The notes under the pieces: model-generated | Database searches by the model: none | The model's input: the letters and a program-made list of their open reading frames with translations, nothing else | Told to the model about the DNA's origin: nothing | From: Elmis aenea | Lineage: Eukaryota; Arthropoda; Insecta; Coleoptera; Elmidae | Reading direction: 5' to 3' | Assembly (NCBI GenBank): GCA_947652605.1 | Contig: OX393576.1 | Location: 57,140,966-57,204,965 of the forward strand | Length of the DNA: 64,000 nucleotides | Made by a program: the position numbers and the translations under genes | Shown here: positions 12,453 through 22,502 of the stretch, piece by piece | How positions within the stretch are numbered: position 1 is the stretch's first letter | Layout of the letters: each line of letters opens with the position of its first letter

Positions 12453-12679
12453 CAGCGATTCTTAACCGGGGGGCGGTGAAAAGTTTTATAAAACGCTTTT
12501 ACTTTTTAAAATATTGAAATCTTTAAAAAAATATTTTTTTCTCCTTATTTTAACTCGAACCATGGGATAGATTTCTTTTTAAATAAAGCGTAATATTTTT
12601 GTTACTACAAACTAGGGGGCTGCGAAAATATTTTAGGATATTGGGGGGGCCGCGACTAATAAAAGGTTAAGAACCACTG
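12453..12679. mobile_element. hAT-type MITE inserted in the GGGGAGACC element
   Basis: The ends CAGCGATTCTTAACC and GGTTAAGAACCACTG are inverted repeats typical of hAT elements. The perfect 8-bp target duplication GTCTAGAG lies at 12445-12452 and 12680-12687. The 227-bp interior is non-coding with G-runs. It must be younger than its host element. Confidence 0.95.
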
Positions 12680-12911
12680 GTCTAGAGAACCACAAAAAGG
12701 ACCAATAAAATTTACTTTATTGTACGTCAAACAAATAAAAATGAATGGCTTACGTACCATTTATGTGACAGGGGTCAAACTCATATGACTGAAGAAAGCT
12801 ACATTCAGTGCTTACGTAGATTATGTTAAACATATGATAATAATGTGTTCCAGAGTTGTTATAGCGATTGTGACAACTTGCCCGTGTGACAACTAGCCCC
12901 GGTCTCCCCTA

Positions 12912-14429
12912 TTATCTTAGATTTTTTTATCACTTAATTTTTGAGACATTCTTTCTAACTTCATTTTTTCTTATCGGCTGTCAAGTGGGCTTTGGAGTAG
13001 TCGATGTTCTTTTTTCCCTCCTTCTAACGATGTAATATCTATAACTGTACATAACTCAGAAAATCAAGAAAAATTGTATTTTATTAATATAATTTTAAGT
13101 TAGCCATGAAACATGTTAAATGGTACGTTGGCTTTGAAATAGTTAAATGTGCTTTTTATTTACGAAAACGGTTGTCTTTAGACCCATATAATTTTATACA
13201 TCTTGTTAAGTAAGTTTTAAGAGGAGTCCAAAATTGTAAAAATATACAGGGTTTTCCATTTAAAATTTCAAAGTTTGAGTCCGGTTCGGGTAGTCGTAGA
13301 CCGGAAATCGTATTGAAATTTTAATATTTTTTCATCGAACCGAACAATACAATATCGCTAAGATACAAAATTTCATTGTTATATCTGCAATAGTATTCTA
13401 GATATTTGCCTATTTCCATAATTGTGCGCAACTCTGTATAATTAAATGCACATATAGGTACGTTGACTTTTTATGGTGTACAAATACTATACATTATTAT
13501 TGTAAATTATGCTCTAACAAGTTTATTTTATGGCATCTGTTATTAAGTTGGTATTTTGATTATAGCATTTGTAATGCGTCATGACCGTACATTTTGGAAC
13601 AATTGCAAGTTGCTCTAACAAATGGGTAACAATTGTACCATTTAACAGAAATGTTAAATCGATCGAGGCCTCAAATTTCTGACTCATATTAAACATGAAA
13701 TAGATAATTTTTTAAACCACATCATCCTGGCTGTAGGAAATGTCCCATTTTGTGCAACAGCTTTTGTGTAACCGCCAGCAGAGGGCGAAACGAATTAGTG
13801 GTGATGAAATTTTAATTGACGTTTAATGGACGTTGGTATTTGAATCACAATTTAATTTAAGGTATTAAAATTCAGGACAATAACTGCCCTGTTTGTTTTA
13901 TTTATGGCACGTTAACAGTTCGAAATTAATTTAATACAGAAACTGAATAACGCCTTTTTGACTTTGACAACCTGCAATTTTTTATATTGACGAGTTATTA
14001 GGTGTCCGTAACAAATTTATTAATCAATAAATTTTCATTATCTTAACAGACATTGGGCTGTAATGGACTTTTTTATATATGTTATTGCACAAATGGAATC
14101 GAGTTATTTTTTAGTCAAATGTTACTTTTTGATTGAATTAGAAACTATTTTCTTTGTACTTTTAAATCACCACTAGTGGTTTGCATTCAACAAAATTTTA
14201 TTTTTTTAAATTTTAAATGCTTTCTAATTTCTTATTTACCCATTCATGAAGTTTTAGCTTTTAGTTGAGCTATTGGGTGAGTGTCTTTACATTGTTTCCA
14301 CTAGCTTTTGTTGTCTTTTAACTTATTTTTTTACATTTTACGCGTATTAGCCTGCCAAATCTATAGATGTCTCTACTGATTCTTTTCACATCCTTGTTGT
14401 TGTTCTTCTCTTTATTCCTTCCTCGCTAG
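12912..14429. other. Anonymous DNA with a fragment of a CAGGG-type repeat
   Basis: A CAGGGTTTTCC end at about 13247 and a weak partner AACTCTGTATA near 13440 may mark a decayed element of about 195 bp. The rest shows no gene. Confidence 0.4.
13775..13787 (+). promoter_or_regulatory. CTCF-like motif
   Basis: CCAGCAGAGGGCG fits the classical CTCF core (CCASYAGRKGGCR) at all 13 positions. CTCF is conserved in insects and acts at chromatin boundaries. Only the sequence match is seen, and a chance match in 64 kb is possible. Confidence 0.3.
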
Positions 14430-14433
14430 TTAA

Positions 14434-15397
14434 CACTTCGTTGCTCGCGCTCACTTTTGTTACGTTAGTGATCGCGTGGGATACTATGGTATCCCACTCG
14501 CAATAATGGTTTTTAACGACTTTTAAAAAAATATTTTTGATTGTTTGTAATATATAACATGAACATTACAATTATGAAAGAAATGCATTACAAAAAAAAG
14601 TTGCGTTAATGTTTATTACAATTTTCTAAATAGGTAGTCGCATTTTTCGCTTCACTCCTGGTTTCTGACAATTCAGCGATTATATTACGTGCAGCTGTTC
14701 TTTTATTTTTTTGAAAACATTTTCTCTCCGGTGAGTAAAGTCATCTTTGTAAGTATCTACATTGTATGAATCGTTATTTCTACCAGAATTGATGTCTTGC
14801 TCTGTTTCCGATTCATGTTCGCTAAGATTTTCTCCTCCGTCTTCTTAGTCTTCCAAGTCACCTTCGGATTCTTCATCTTCACTGTCTTCAATATATTCTT
14901 CGTTCTCCTCAATTTCCTCTAACTACTTACACCACTGCTCTGGATTTTTACTTTGGGACATGGTCAAGTTTCACGAAAATGAATATATAATTGCAAACAA
15001 AAAAAAAATGCATACGTAGGAATTTAAAATGTGCAAATCGAAAGATATTATTTTAAAGATTTCAAATTATCAATAAAAATCGTTTATACAAATAAGGAAG
15101 CATTAATGTAATAGTAAAAACAAAAATAACATGAAAAATACCTTACGAACAAAACTCGAGCTATAAAAATAAAAATCACCTAGTGATCGCGCGGGATACT
15201 CAGGTATCCCAAGCGTAATTTTTTTAAGTTGTCAGCTTTTACAGCACTGGTCACTGATAAGCGATAAGGCTAACTAAGTCTACAAGATAAGATGAAAAGG
15301 TACTGAAATGACGAAGGCATAATATTGTGCCATTTGACAAAAATTTGCAGAAATACAACACTGGGATACTATAGTATCCCGCGCGAGCACTGGAGTG
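14434..15397 (-). mobile_element. piggyBac-like deletion derivative
   Basis: TTAA flanks both ends (14430-14433 and 15398-15401), the target duplication used by piggyBac-type transposons. The ends CACTTCGTTGCTCGCGC and GCGCGAGCACTGGAGTG are imperfect inverted repeats. Three subterminal palindromes of the form GGGATAC-NNNN-GTATCCC lie at 14478-14495, 15193-15210 and 15363-15380. Only the N-terminal part of a transposase is left (14640-14961, minus strand). The catalytic core is missing, so the copy cannot move itself. Confidence 0.9.
14640..14961 (-). pseudogene. N-terminus of a piggyBac-like transposase
   Basis: The minus strand from ATG at 14961 reads MSQSKNPEQWCK, then a strongly acidic tract (EEIEENEEYIEDSEDEESEG, then more D/E), then a basic segment with RTAARNII and SETRSEAKNA across a frameshift. 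An acidic, low-complexity start followed by an R-N-I-I...EAKN stretch is typical of piggyBac transposases. Two in-frame stops (after WCK and after EGDLED) and the frameshift break it. The DDD catalytic domain and C-terminal zinc finger are absent, removed with the interior of the element. Confidence 0.8.
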
Positions 15398-15445
15398 TTA
15401 AAATACCTTACCATATTGTTCTTAGTAAATGTCTCAGACATCTTT

Positions 15446-15838
15446 AAAAGTCGCGACTTTTATGTCACCGTGTGAACTATCAAAAGTCGCGACTTTTAAT
15501 GTCACGCAAAGTCGCGACATCGATTTGACAGTTCGGCATTTGACGTAAGGCTACCATATTTTTATACTTTGACATAACAGACAAATATTATACATTTGTT
15601 TGTCATCGATTTCCAATCATGTCCCCAATAGATGTTCCAACGATTTTAGAGCATTATCAACAAATAGCAACTTCAAAATAATTATTTGCTCTGCAACACT
15701 CGATGCTGCAATTACAAGAGCGGCCATTTTTATTTTGAAGTCGCGACTTTCAATTTGGGTAGTTCACACGGTGACATTTAAAGTCGCGACTGTTCGACTT
15801 TTGATGTCGCGACTTTAAATGTCACCGTGTGAACTACC
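15446..15838. repeat. Cluster of GTCGCGAC palindromes with GTCACCGTGTGAACTA repeats
   Basis: GTCGCGAC occurs six times: 15450, 15486, 15511, 15740, 15783 and 15806. The motif GTCACCGTGTGAACTA or its complement occurs three times. The right-hand part is a perfect palindrome with 33-bp arms (15758-15790 and 15806-15838) around a 15-bp loop. The cluster starts 45 bp after the piggyBac-like element ends. It looks like an AT-rich MITE with GC-rich ends, or a composite of its ends. No target duplication is clear and no family is recognised. Confidence 0.85.
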
Positions 15839-15841
15839 TAT

Positions 15842-16889
15842 TAGTTGTATCGTTGTTTTTATTGATAAAATCTCCAAATCAGTGTTTAGTTATATATCGT
15901 TTTTTTTTTGTGACATATTTTGTCCTTATGACGGATATGATAGTGGATTTTCTGTTTTACATTTCTTGGGTATATATTTTTTAATTAAAAATACTTCTAC
16001 TGGTACAGCTCATGTGAAACAACACCTAAACTATTGTTGTTAAGCAAATAAAATGGTTGCTCCAATTTAAAACATATATGTGCAGCATATAATTGCTAAA
16101 CCTACTCTCCAATGAACGTAATGGTAACAACTGGATTTTTCTCGCGCGCAAATAGAAATAAATTATTATTTTATTCTTAAACTTTTACCGAAGTTTAGAA
16201 CGCTATATCTGGAGAACGATCGCTTGCAATTAAAAACTTTTTTACAATCATTTTACATGTCTCACAACAATGTAAAGTACGCAAGTTGAGAAAATTAGAT
16301 TTTTATCGTTAATTTACTTTTTTAATTGTTACTGTGTAAGATAGCGACGCAGTTAATCACAGTTATTTTTATTCTAGCTTATGTGATGGAGAAATTTTAA
16401 TTCGCAGCGACTACCGCTATGTATTGCAGAACAATTTTGATATATGTGACGATATTGGAATTATATTTTTGATAAAGGCGGTCCTTGCAGATATGGCAGC
16501 ATTTTTTGTAATCTTGGGGGAAAAAATACAGACATCAGCGATTTCTGTCTCTAAAAAAATCACTAAGCAGTTTTGCAATAGCAAGCGATGCCGAACGTCA
16601 ATGCAATATACAATGTGTCCCTGAAGTCACCATTACCTCAATTGTGTCATTTGGTTTAAAAAACATCTTAATAAACCCTACTTATTATTAAATTTTGAAA
16701 AACAATGGCACAAGATATTTGCTAAATTTTTATGTGAAATTAAGCTGCATTGTTTTTAAGCCTTTTTCTAGTAAGTAATTTTTTATTTCCAGCTATTTTA
16801 AATTTTAACATTTTTAACTTAAAAAAAAAAAACAAATAATGTCAAGTTCCAGTAAGTTATTAGATTACATTTTAGCCTAAGTAGTTTTA
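15842..16889. other. Anonymous DNA
   Basis: No coding region or repeat structure is recognised. Confidence 0.5.
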
Positions 16890-16909
16890 CTTTCATCCCC
16901 GGTATCCCC
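16890..16909. mobile_element. Lone GGGGAGACC-family end
   Basis: TTTCATCCCCGGTATCCCC followed by TA matches the right end of the GGGGAGACCGGGG family (GGTATCCCC in place of GGTCTCCCC). No left partner was found nearby, so it is probably a truncated old copy. Confidence 0.55.
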
Positions 16910-16911
16910 TA

Positions 16912-18217
16912 TTATTTGATTAAGCCTAAAACTCGTAAAAGACCTATAAAAAAAAAACAGATAGAGCATTTTCTGTGTACTTCTATTTACAAGTATATTT
17001 TCAAGCCCCAGTTATCGTCAATAGTAATTTTATTGTTGAACAGAAGTGCAAATACATTTATTTTGAAAATGGCATAATAATGGATTTGCTAATATTACTA
17101 AAGTTACTTAAGCTAAGTTACTAAAGCTAAAGTTACTTAATAAATTTAAAACAAAGTGAAATGTCTGCAAACTTAATCAGTTCTATTAATGACAATGATT
17201 CAATCCATAAATTAAGTTTTGTATAAAATACCTTATTAAAATTGCCCATATCTATATTTATTTCAGTTTGTAACATATTTATTATTATTATATCCTCCAT
17301 TATAAAGCAAAACAATAAATTCGTTGCTTAATATATCTATAAGGTCAATGTGTCGATCATGTCCTCAAATAATTTGTCTAATTCGTGAATATTAGTTGAA
17401 TTTTTATTGTTTCTTTTTTGATAACTAAAAAAATAAGGTTTTTATTTCGAAGTTGCCGTAAATCACTGATTTTAACTTTAACAGATTAATGGTTCTTAAT
17501 TTTCTTTCAGATTTTAAAATTTGTTCTACACTTATATTATGAGAAGCTCCACTCATTTGTCTATATTGACCAAATCTTTCTTCCAATATTTTTGAACTGC
17601 TTAATATTAGCTTTTTTCTTCTTCCAGGTAACTCGTAGGAAATAGGATACAACGCCATGTGCAAAAGGTGTTATCTGCAGGCACTCCTGCTAATTTTCTT
17701 ACTCCATTACTGCTCATATCCTGCAACGGCAACAGGTTCAGGTCAGTGATATTTTGCATTATACTCATAGTATTTTTATTTAAAAAAAAATTGTTTTTAA
17801 AACAATCGTCGAATCACACTGGACAATGTTATTTAGGTTGATTAATGAGTAGGTACTTTTTCGGGTTATTTAGGTTTTTAAAAAATATTAGAAAGCTTAG
17901 TATTTAGAATACAGCATTGGTTTAAACTGGAATATCTGTTCAATTTTATATTGAATAATTAAAAAGTCGTATGAGGCTTATTTTGTTTCACACACCATTT
18001 TGTGGCAAATTGACTTAATATCAAGATTATAGTTTAAGTGTTCCCTACACTTAAAATTTAAATTCGGTACCTAATAACGAAGTTCTGAGTGTTAACTTTG
18101 TTCCATATCAAAAAAGCTATTGGCGAACTGAAGTTTTATTTGTTCCATGTGTCCATACATTACATAATTTACGTGTTTGTTCCCTATCCAAAATAAAACT
18201 ATAACAATACCTATAAC
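16912..18217. other. Anonymous AT-rich DNA with a short tandem repeat
   Basis: A short repeat based on AAAGTTACTTAAGCTAAG lies at about 17097-17142. The remaining open frames are short, AT-rich and have no recognisable domain. Confidence 0.45.
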
Positions 18218-18440
18218 CTGTCGCACCCCTGTAACTTTTTAATTATTGAAAATAACCCCAACAAACCTTATATCTTTGGAAACGGCGACAAATTCTCTAT
18301 TAAATGGTGTGCATTTGTTATCTCTACGATGACGTATGTCAAATCCGCGATAGGCAACTGTTTTTTTTTTAAACTACATAGTATACATTTTTTTGTTGAT
18401 TCGGATAGAGAATTTAATTCTGAATCCGACCATGTATTAA

Positions 18441-19059
18441 CCCCAGAGTAGGCGTGTGGTTGACATGTGTCACCCAGACGTTTTCAAAATAAGTTATTTT
18501 TAAAACGGCCGCACGTGGCATTTTTGGATTATCAGTACCTGCTCAAAACACATTCCGCTTGGTTTTCAGTTTGCAGGCGACTTTTGTCTTGTACGGTTGT
18601 GTAAAAAAAAAGTGTTATTTGAAGCGGTTAACGGGTGTCACTCATAAGTATGGATCCTAATATTTGAATGAAATGGTTTGAGAAATGCGAATCAGGCACT
18701 GAAGAGGATAACAATGATGAGAGTGAAGATGAAGAAACTGATAATGTTCAACAAAGCGAAGATTTTGTGTAAAATGTGGACAGTGGATGTGCGTAGAGCA
18801 TTTGAAGATCGTTTGTGTTAGGTGCTACGATTAAAAATTAAATATAAGTAAGTGTTCTTATCAAATTAAGGTCTTAAAAAATATTTTTTGTATTTTTTTT
18901 TAAATTTTAATAGTTAAAATATGTTTATTATTAATAAAACTTTTTATTAAATAAATTTATTTCAAACCTCAACTGTCAAAATATGCTTAAAAAGGTTGGG
19001 TGACATTTGTCACCCATTCGCCCGTTCTTGTTTGTTAATGCCACACGCCTACCCTAGGG
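18441..19059 (+). mobile_element. piggyBac-like deletion derivative inside the foldback
   Basis: The ends CCCCAGAGTAGGCGTGTGG and CCACACGCCTACCCTAGGG are inverted repeats with two mismatches. TTAA lies at both sides (18437-18440 and 19060-19063). Subterminal palindromes GGTTGAC-ATGT-GTCACCC (18458-18475) and GGGTGAC-ATTT-GTCACCC (18998-19015) mark both ends. A short acidic reading frame at 18650-18772 is all that is left of a transposase. Confidence 0.95.
18650..18772 (+). pseudogene. Acidic N-terminal remnant of a piggyBac-like transposase
   Basis: From ATG at 18650 the frame gives MDPNI, a stop, then MKWFEKCESG followed by an acidic tract (TEEDNNDESEDEETDN) and QQSEDFV before another stop. 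Position inside a TTAA-flanked element and the acidic composition support a piggyBac-type N-terminus. The rest of the enzyme is deleted. Confidence 0.65.
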
Positions 19060-19828
19060 TTAAAAAAGTGTGCATACATAAGAAATTTGTCGAGAAAAAT
19101 CAGTTCAAAGTTTATTCAAATCATAGCAAACAGTCTATTTAACAAAACAAAAAACGATCAAATCTTAAAAATTATACAATAACTATCAATGAAAATGTAT
19201 TACAAATTAATTTTTAATAAAAATTAAAACAAATAATAAACGTTGACATAAAAAATTATACTCTAATTTCAATCACGCAGTTACAAATAGAGAACAATAA
19301 TTGTGTTTGAAATGTGAATATATTAAAGCCAAATTTTTTATGTCGACGTTTATTATTTGTTTTAATTTTTATTAAAAATGAGTTTTTAATACATTTCCAC
19401 TGATAGTTACAGTATAATTTTTAAGGTTTGATCGTTTTTTGTTATGTTAAATAGACTGTTTGCTATGATTTGAATAAACTTTGAACTGATTTTTCTCGAC
19501 ATTTTTTTTATGCATGCATACTTTTTTAATACATGGTCGGATTCAGAATTAAGTTCTCTATCCGAATCAACAAAAAAAATCATACTATGTAATTTAAAAA
19601 AAAAAACAGTTGCCTATCGCGGAATTGACATACGTCATCGTAGAGATAACAAATGCATATCATTTAATAGACAATTTGTCGCGGTTTCCAAAAATATAAG
19701 GTTGGTTGGGGTTATTTTCAATAATTAAAAAGTTATAGGGGTGCGACAGTCAAACTGAATCACCTGGTATAGAAAAATAGTTAAGGATTAACTTTAAAAC
19801 AATATTCGTATTATTTGTTTTGCTTTAC

Positions 19829-20240
19829 AGAATGTGTTTACTTTACCTAAAGCGGAAATTTCTATTTTTTTCTATAAACGTAAAACTTAGTGTAGCTGCT
19901 GCAATTAAAGCATCCACTGCAATTTTAATACAATTATGTTTTGTGCATTGAGGCACTTAGCCACAGACAGCAGAGCTGGTAACAATATTATCTGTGCCCT
20001 AAAAAACATTTCAAAAACGTTGACATCAAAATATCCCCACATTAATCATATTATTGTCTGGTCAGATTTATGTGTTCCTCAAAACAGAAACAGCGAAATG
20101 AATACCGCTCTTTATAATTTTATTTTAAATTAATGTGGTACCATTCACATCATGGAGCAAAAATTTTCAGAAGGACATGAACTTGTTCAAGTAGTGGATG
20201 CCATCCAAAGTAAAATAGAAAAGCAACTGCGTTTATAGTT
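19829..20240 (+). pseudogene. Fragment of an uncharacterised DDE-like transposon protein
   Basis: The frames give VFTLPKAEISIFFYKRK, then AGNNIICALKNISKTL, then HINHIIVWSDLCVPQNRNSE and, after a stop, MEQKFSEGHELVQVVDAI-QSKIEKQL. I recognise this as a repeat-encoded protein seen widely in insect genomes, with the pattern W-S-D-x-C-x-x-Q-N-R-N and, later, E-Q-K-F...G-H...D...H/Q-S-x-I-E. The aspartate in WSD is likely catalytic in the intact protein. A frameshift near 19880 and a stop near 20134 break it. No termini were identified. The family assignment is from memory and should be searched. Confidence 0.7.
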
Positions 20241-20798
20241 TGCAACCCAAATTCATTAATTAGAATTATTCTTTCTACTGCAAAAACTAAAGCGCTATTG
20301 CAAATTTTGCAAATGTAACATGTTTTTATTTTAAACTAACAAAAAGCGGCTTCATACTTTTGTTTAATAAAATACCTCACATGATATTTAAACGGATACT
20401 TTACTCTAAAGACGATCACTTTGTTTCATACAGAATAACATTTAATGAAGAATTTAGTTTAATAAGTTTGTGTAGATAGTCTGCAAACGAATCTTTAAAA
20501 AAATCAAAAATGTTTAATCCACTGAAAATACTAAATTTTTGGCATAAATTTACTTTAACTGACGAAAAAAAGTACATATTGTCTGTGTCATCATTTTGTA
20601 TTTTTTTATAAAAAAGGCAGGTGCCCCCGTATCTTGGCGCCCTTACGCAATTGCCTAGAGTCGCTTAATGGTAAAATCGGCCGTGGTAGTTCTTAAAAGT
20701 GCAGGAAAATAAAATGGTTGGAAATTATTTCCAAACTGTTGTGTTGATAATTAATTTGCCGATAGTTGTATTTCGCACACGTTATTTATTCTCTAATC
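20241..20798. other. Anonymous DNA
   Basis: No gene is seen. A G/C-richer patch at about 20620-20690 could be the end of another repeat but has no visible partner. Confidence 0.45.
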
Positions 20799-20962
20799 CA
20801 GTGTTTCTCAACCCAAAACTTACCACGGACCGGTATGATATCCAATTTTTTTGAGCGGACCGGTGAATATATTAGTTTAAAAGTAATTTTTATTTATTTA
20901 TTTAAAAAAAAACTACAAATTTACATTAAAAAATACATACAATTTTTAAATTGTACATGGAT

Positions 20963-21183
20963 ATAACGGGTGATCAAAAAGTTTCGTAATCGATCAGGTC
21001 GTCAGTTTTACACTGTACGTTGGAGCTTGATTCGTACGTACAGCGTTTGACGTTTGTTTGAAGTCTGAGATTCGCGTCTCCAAAGAATATATTGAGTAAA
21101 CATAACCTCGACGAAAATATTTGTGACATGAAAAATATTTCCATAGCGTACCCTAATTACGAACTTTTTGATCATCCGTTATA
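20963..21183. mobile_element. TA-flanked MITE nested in the hAT element
   Basis: The left end TAACGGGTGATCAAAAAGTT and right end AACTTTTTGATCATCCGTTA are inverted repeats. The context TATAACGG...CCGTTATA is consistent with a TA target site. It is about 220 bp and has no coding content. The ends resemble those of some mariner-like elements. Confidence 0.88.
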
Positions 21184-21219
21184 TTGTATATAAATGTCCA
21201 AAAATCAAAAAAGCAGCAA

Positions 21220-21590
21220 TCAATGTGATTGTTGCTTTTCTTTTTTATTACTAAGAATATCAATTCTTGGACTTAATGTAGTTACAGACAGGCGTAATGC
21301 AGAACTAACATTCAAACGATTCCTTTGCTTCGTTTTTATCACTGACATTGCTGAAAATATCACTTCACATAAATAGGTTGTTGAAAAAGGAAGTAATAAA
21401 TACTCTCTTCGCCTTTTCATGCAAAACGGGATATTCATGACTAATTTTAATCCAAAACTGTGTGATAGGGCGTTGTTTCAAATACTGCTTTTAAACCAAA
21501 GTCTGAGCTTAGCTCAATTAGTTTTTCCTGCTCAAAAAAATTCCTTTAATCGCATCTGGCAGCGTGTTTTGTTGGGCATGATTGCTCAGG
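21220..21590 (-). pseudogene. hAT transposase, C-terminal dimerisation domain
   Basis: The minus strand gives EKLIELSSDFGLKAVFE, then after a frameshift LLLPFSTTYLCEVIFSAMSV followed by IKTKQRNRLNVSSALRLSV and LSPRIDIL. The pattern F-x-T-T-Y-L-C-E...F-S-A...I-K-T-K-x-R-N-R-L-N is the hallmark of the hAT C-terminal dimerisation domain, as in insect and vertebrate ZBED/FAM200-like hAT transposases. The BED finger and the catalytic residues are not present. It lies inside matching hAT termini, so it is the remnant of that element's own enzyme. Confidence 0.93.
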
Positions 21591-21687
21591 AGCATTACAG
21601 CTATAAATATTTTTTTTGTTTTCGCGGACCGGTAAGATTTTGTTGCGGACCGGCACAGGTCCGCGGACCGGCGGTTGAGAAACACTG

Positions 21688-22502
21688 CCTAATCCATTCA
21701 CCAAAGTGTCTATGATATCGCGAAATTAGTGTCGAAATATCTGTTGGAAGTTACTGTAGCACCAACAAGATAGTTATCAATTTAGTGTAAAATACGTTCA
21801 CCCTATACTCGCAAAATACTCGGAAATCTTCTGTGTATAGGGAAAATCTTATCATAGTTGCGTTAATCTGGTATGCAGTCTTTCATCAACGACAATTTAA
21901 CATTCTATTGCCGAGGAAACTCAGCCTCCGTTTGATGCCGAACGTGCGCAAGCAGACGAAAGCAATTTGTAATTTTCTAGTTTCCAAAGTCATACAGTTT
22001 CATGTGCTTGCTTCCTGCAAACCCCTATGCCTCCAGTTCTTAAGATATTCTCGTGGAATAGCGAAAAATGAAGTCGAATACCAGCAACTTGTAATCCTAG
22101 CAATAGCTGGTATTTGTTGAACTGATGTAGTTTTATACATTCTTAAAATACTCACACGGATATTGTACTATTTTATTGAAATAACTTCGAAGTTGACGGT
22201 AGTTGAAGGCAGCCGTGTGCACAGTTCGAAGAATTTTATTGGGAAATTTTTTGTACTTGCTAGATTCTTTGGTTTGGGGTTTGTTAATGTAAAAGTGTTG
22301 CAAATGCTTTATTTGTTATGGGTTATTTGTGAATTAAAATTACTTGATGCTACCCGCGCTCTTTGTGAATATTATTTTATAAGTAAAATCTTGTTGCGTG
22401 CTACTGATGTGTAAATATTGTTTCTACACAAATTATAACCTCGCAGTTTCAAATTTAAATTAGTTAAATTTTAGTTTCAAATATAGTGTATTTTGTGCAA
22501 AA
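21688..22502. other. Anonymous DNA
   Basis: An open frame of 95 codons at 21833-22120 has no recognisable domain and I do not call it. Nothing else is seen. Confidence 0.45.

Larger units (their letters stand above)
11700..12909. mobile_element. GGGGAGACCGGGG-ended element, copy 1
   Basis: The ends GGGGAGACCGGGGCTAGTTG and CAACTAGCCCCGGTCTCCCC are exact inverted repeats. The match continues as TCACA / TGTGA, and TA flanks both sides. Inside, a motif like GGGGCAAGTTGTCACA occurs about eight times on both strands near both ends, probably as binding sites for the mobilising enzyme. No transposase frame is recognised, so the copy looks non-autonomous. A 227-bp hAT MITE has inserted into it at 12453-12679. 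The superfamily is uncertain; the TA flank suggests Tc1/mariner-like, but the TA could also be part of the end itself. Confidence 0.9.
18218..19749. mobile_element. Foldback element with ~400-bp arms, interrupted in its left arm
   Basis: CTGTCGCACCCCT at the left is mirrored by AGGGGTGCGACAG at the right. The inverted similarity continues through the left arm (18218-18440, then 19064-19255) and the right arm (about 19331-19749), leaving a loop of about 75 bp. The left arm is split by a TTAA-flanked insertion (18441-19059). The right arm keeps the uninterrupted sequence. No target duplication is evident outside the arms and no coding sequence belongs to the foldback itself. Confidence 0.92.
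20799..21687 (-). mobile_element. hAT element, internally deleted, with a nested MITE
   Basis: The ends CAGTGTTTCTCAACC and GGTTGAGAAACACTG are typical hAT inverted repeats. GCGGACCGG and close variants are repeated several times near both ends (20836-20865 and 21620-21670). The flanks share CTAATC but not a clean 8-bp duplication. The C-terminal part of a hAT transposase is on the minus strand inside (21220-21590), and a 220-bp TA-type MITE has inserted at 20963-21183. Confidence 0.9.
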
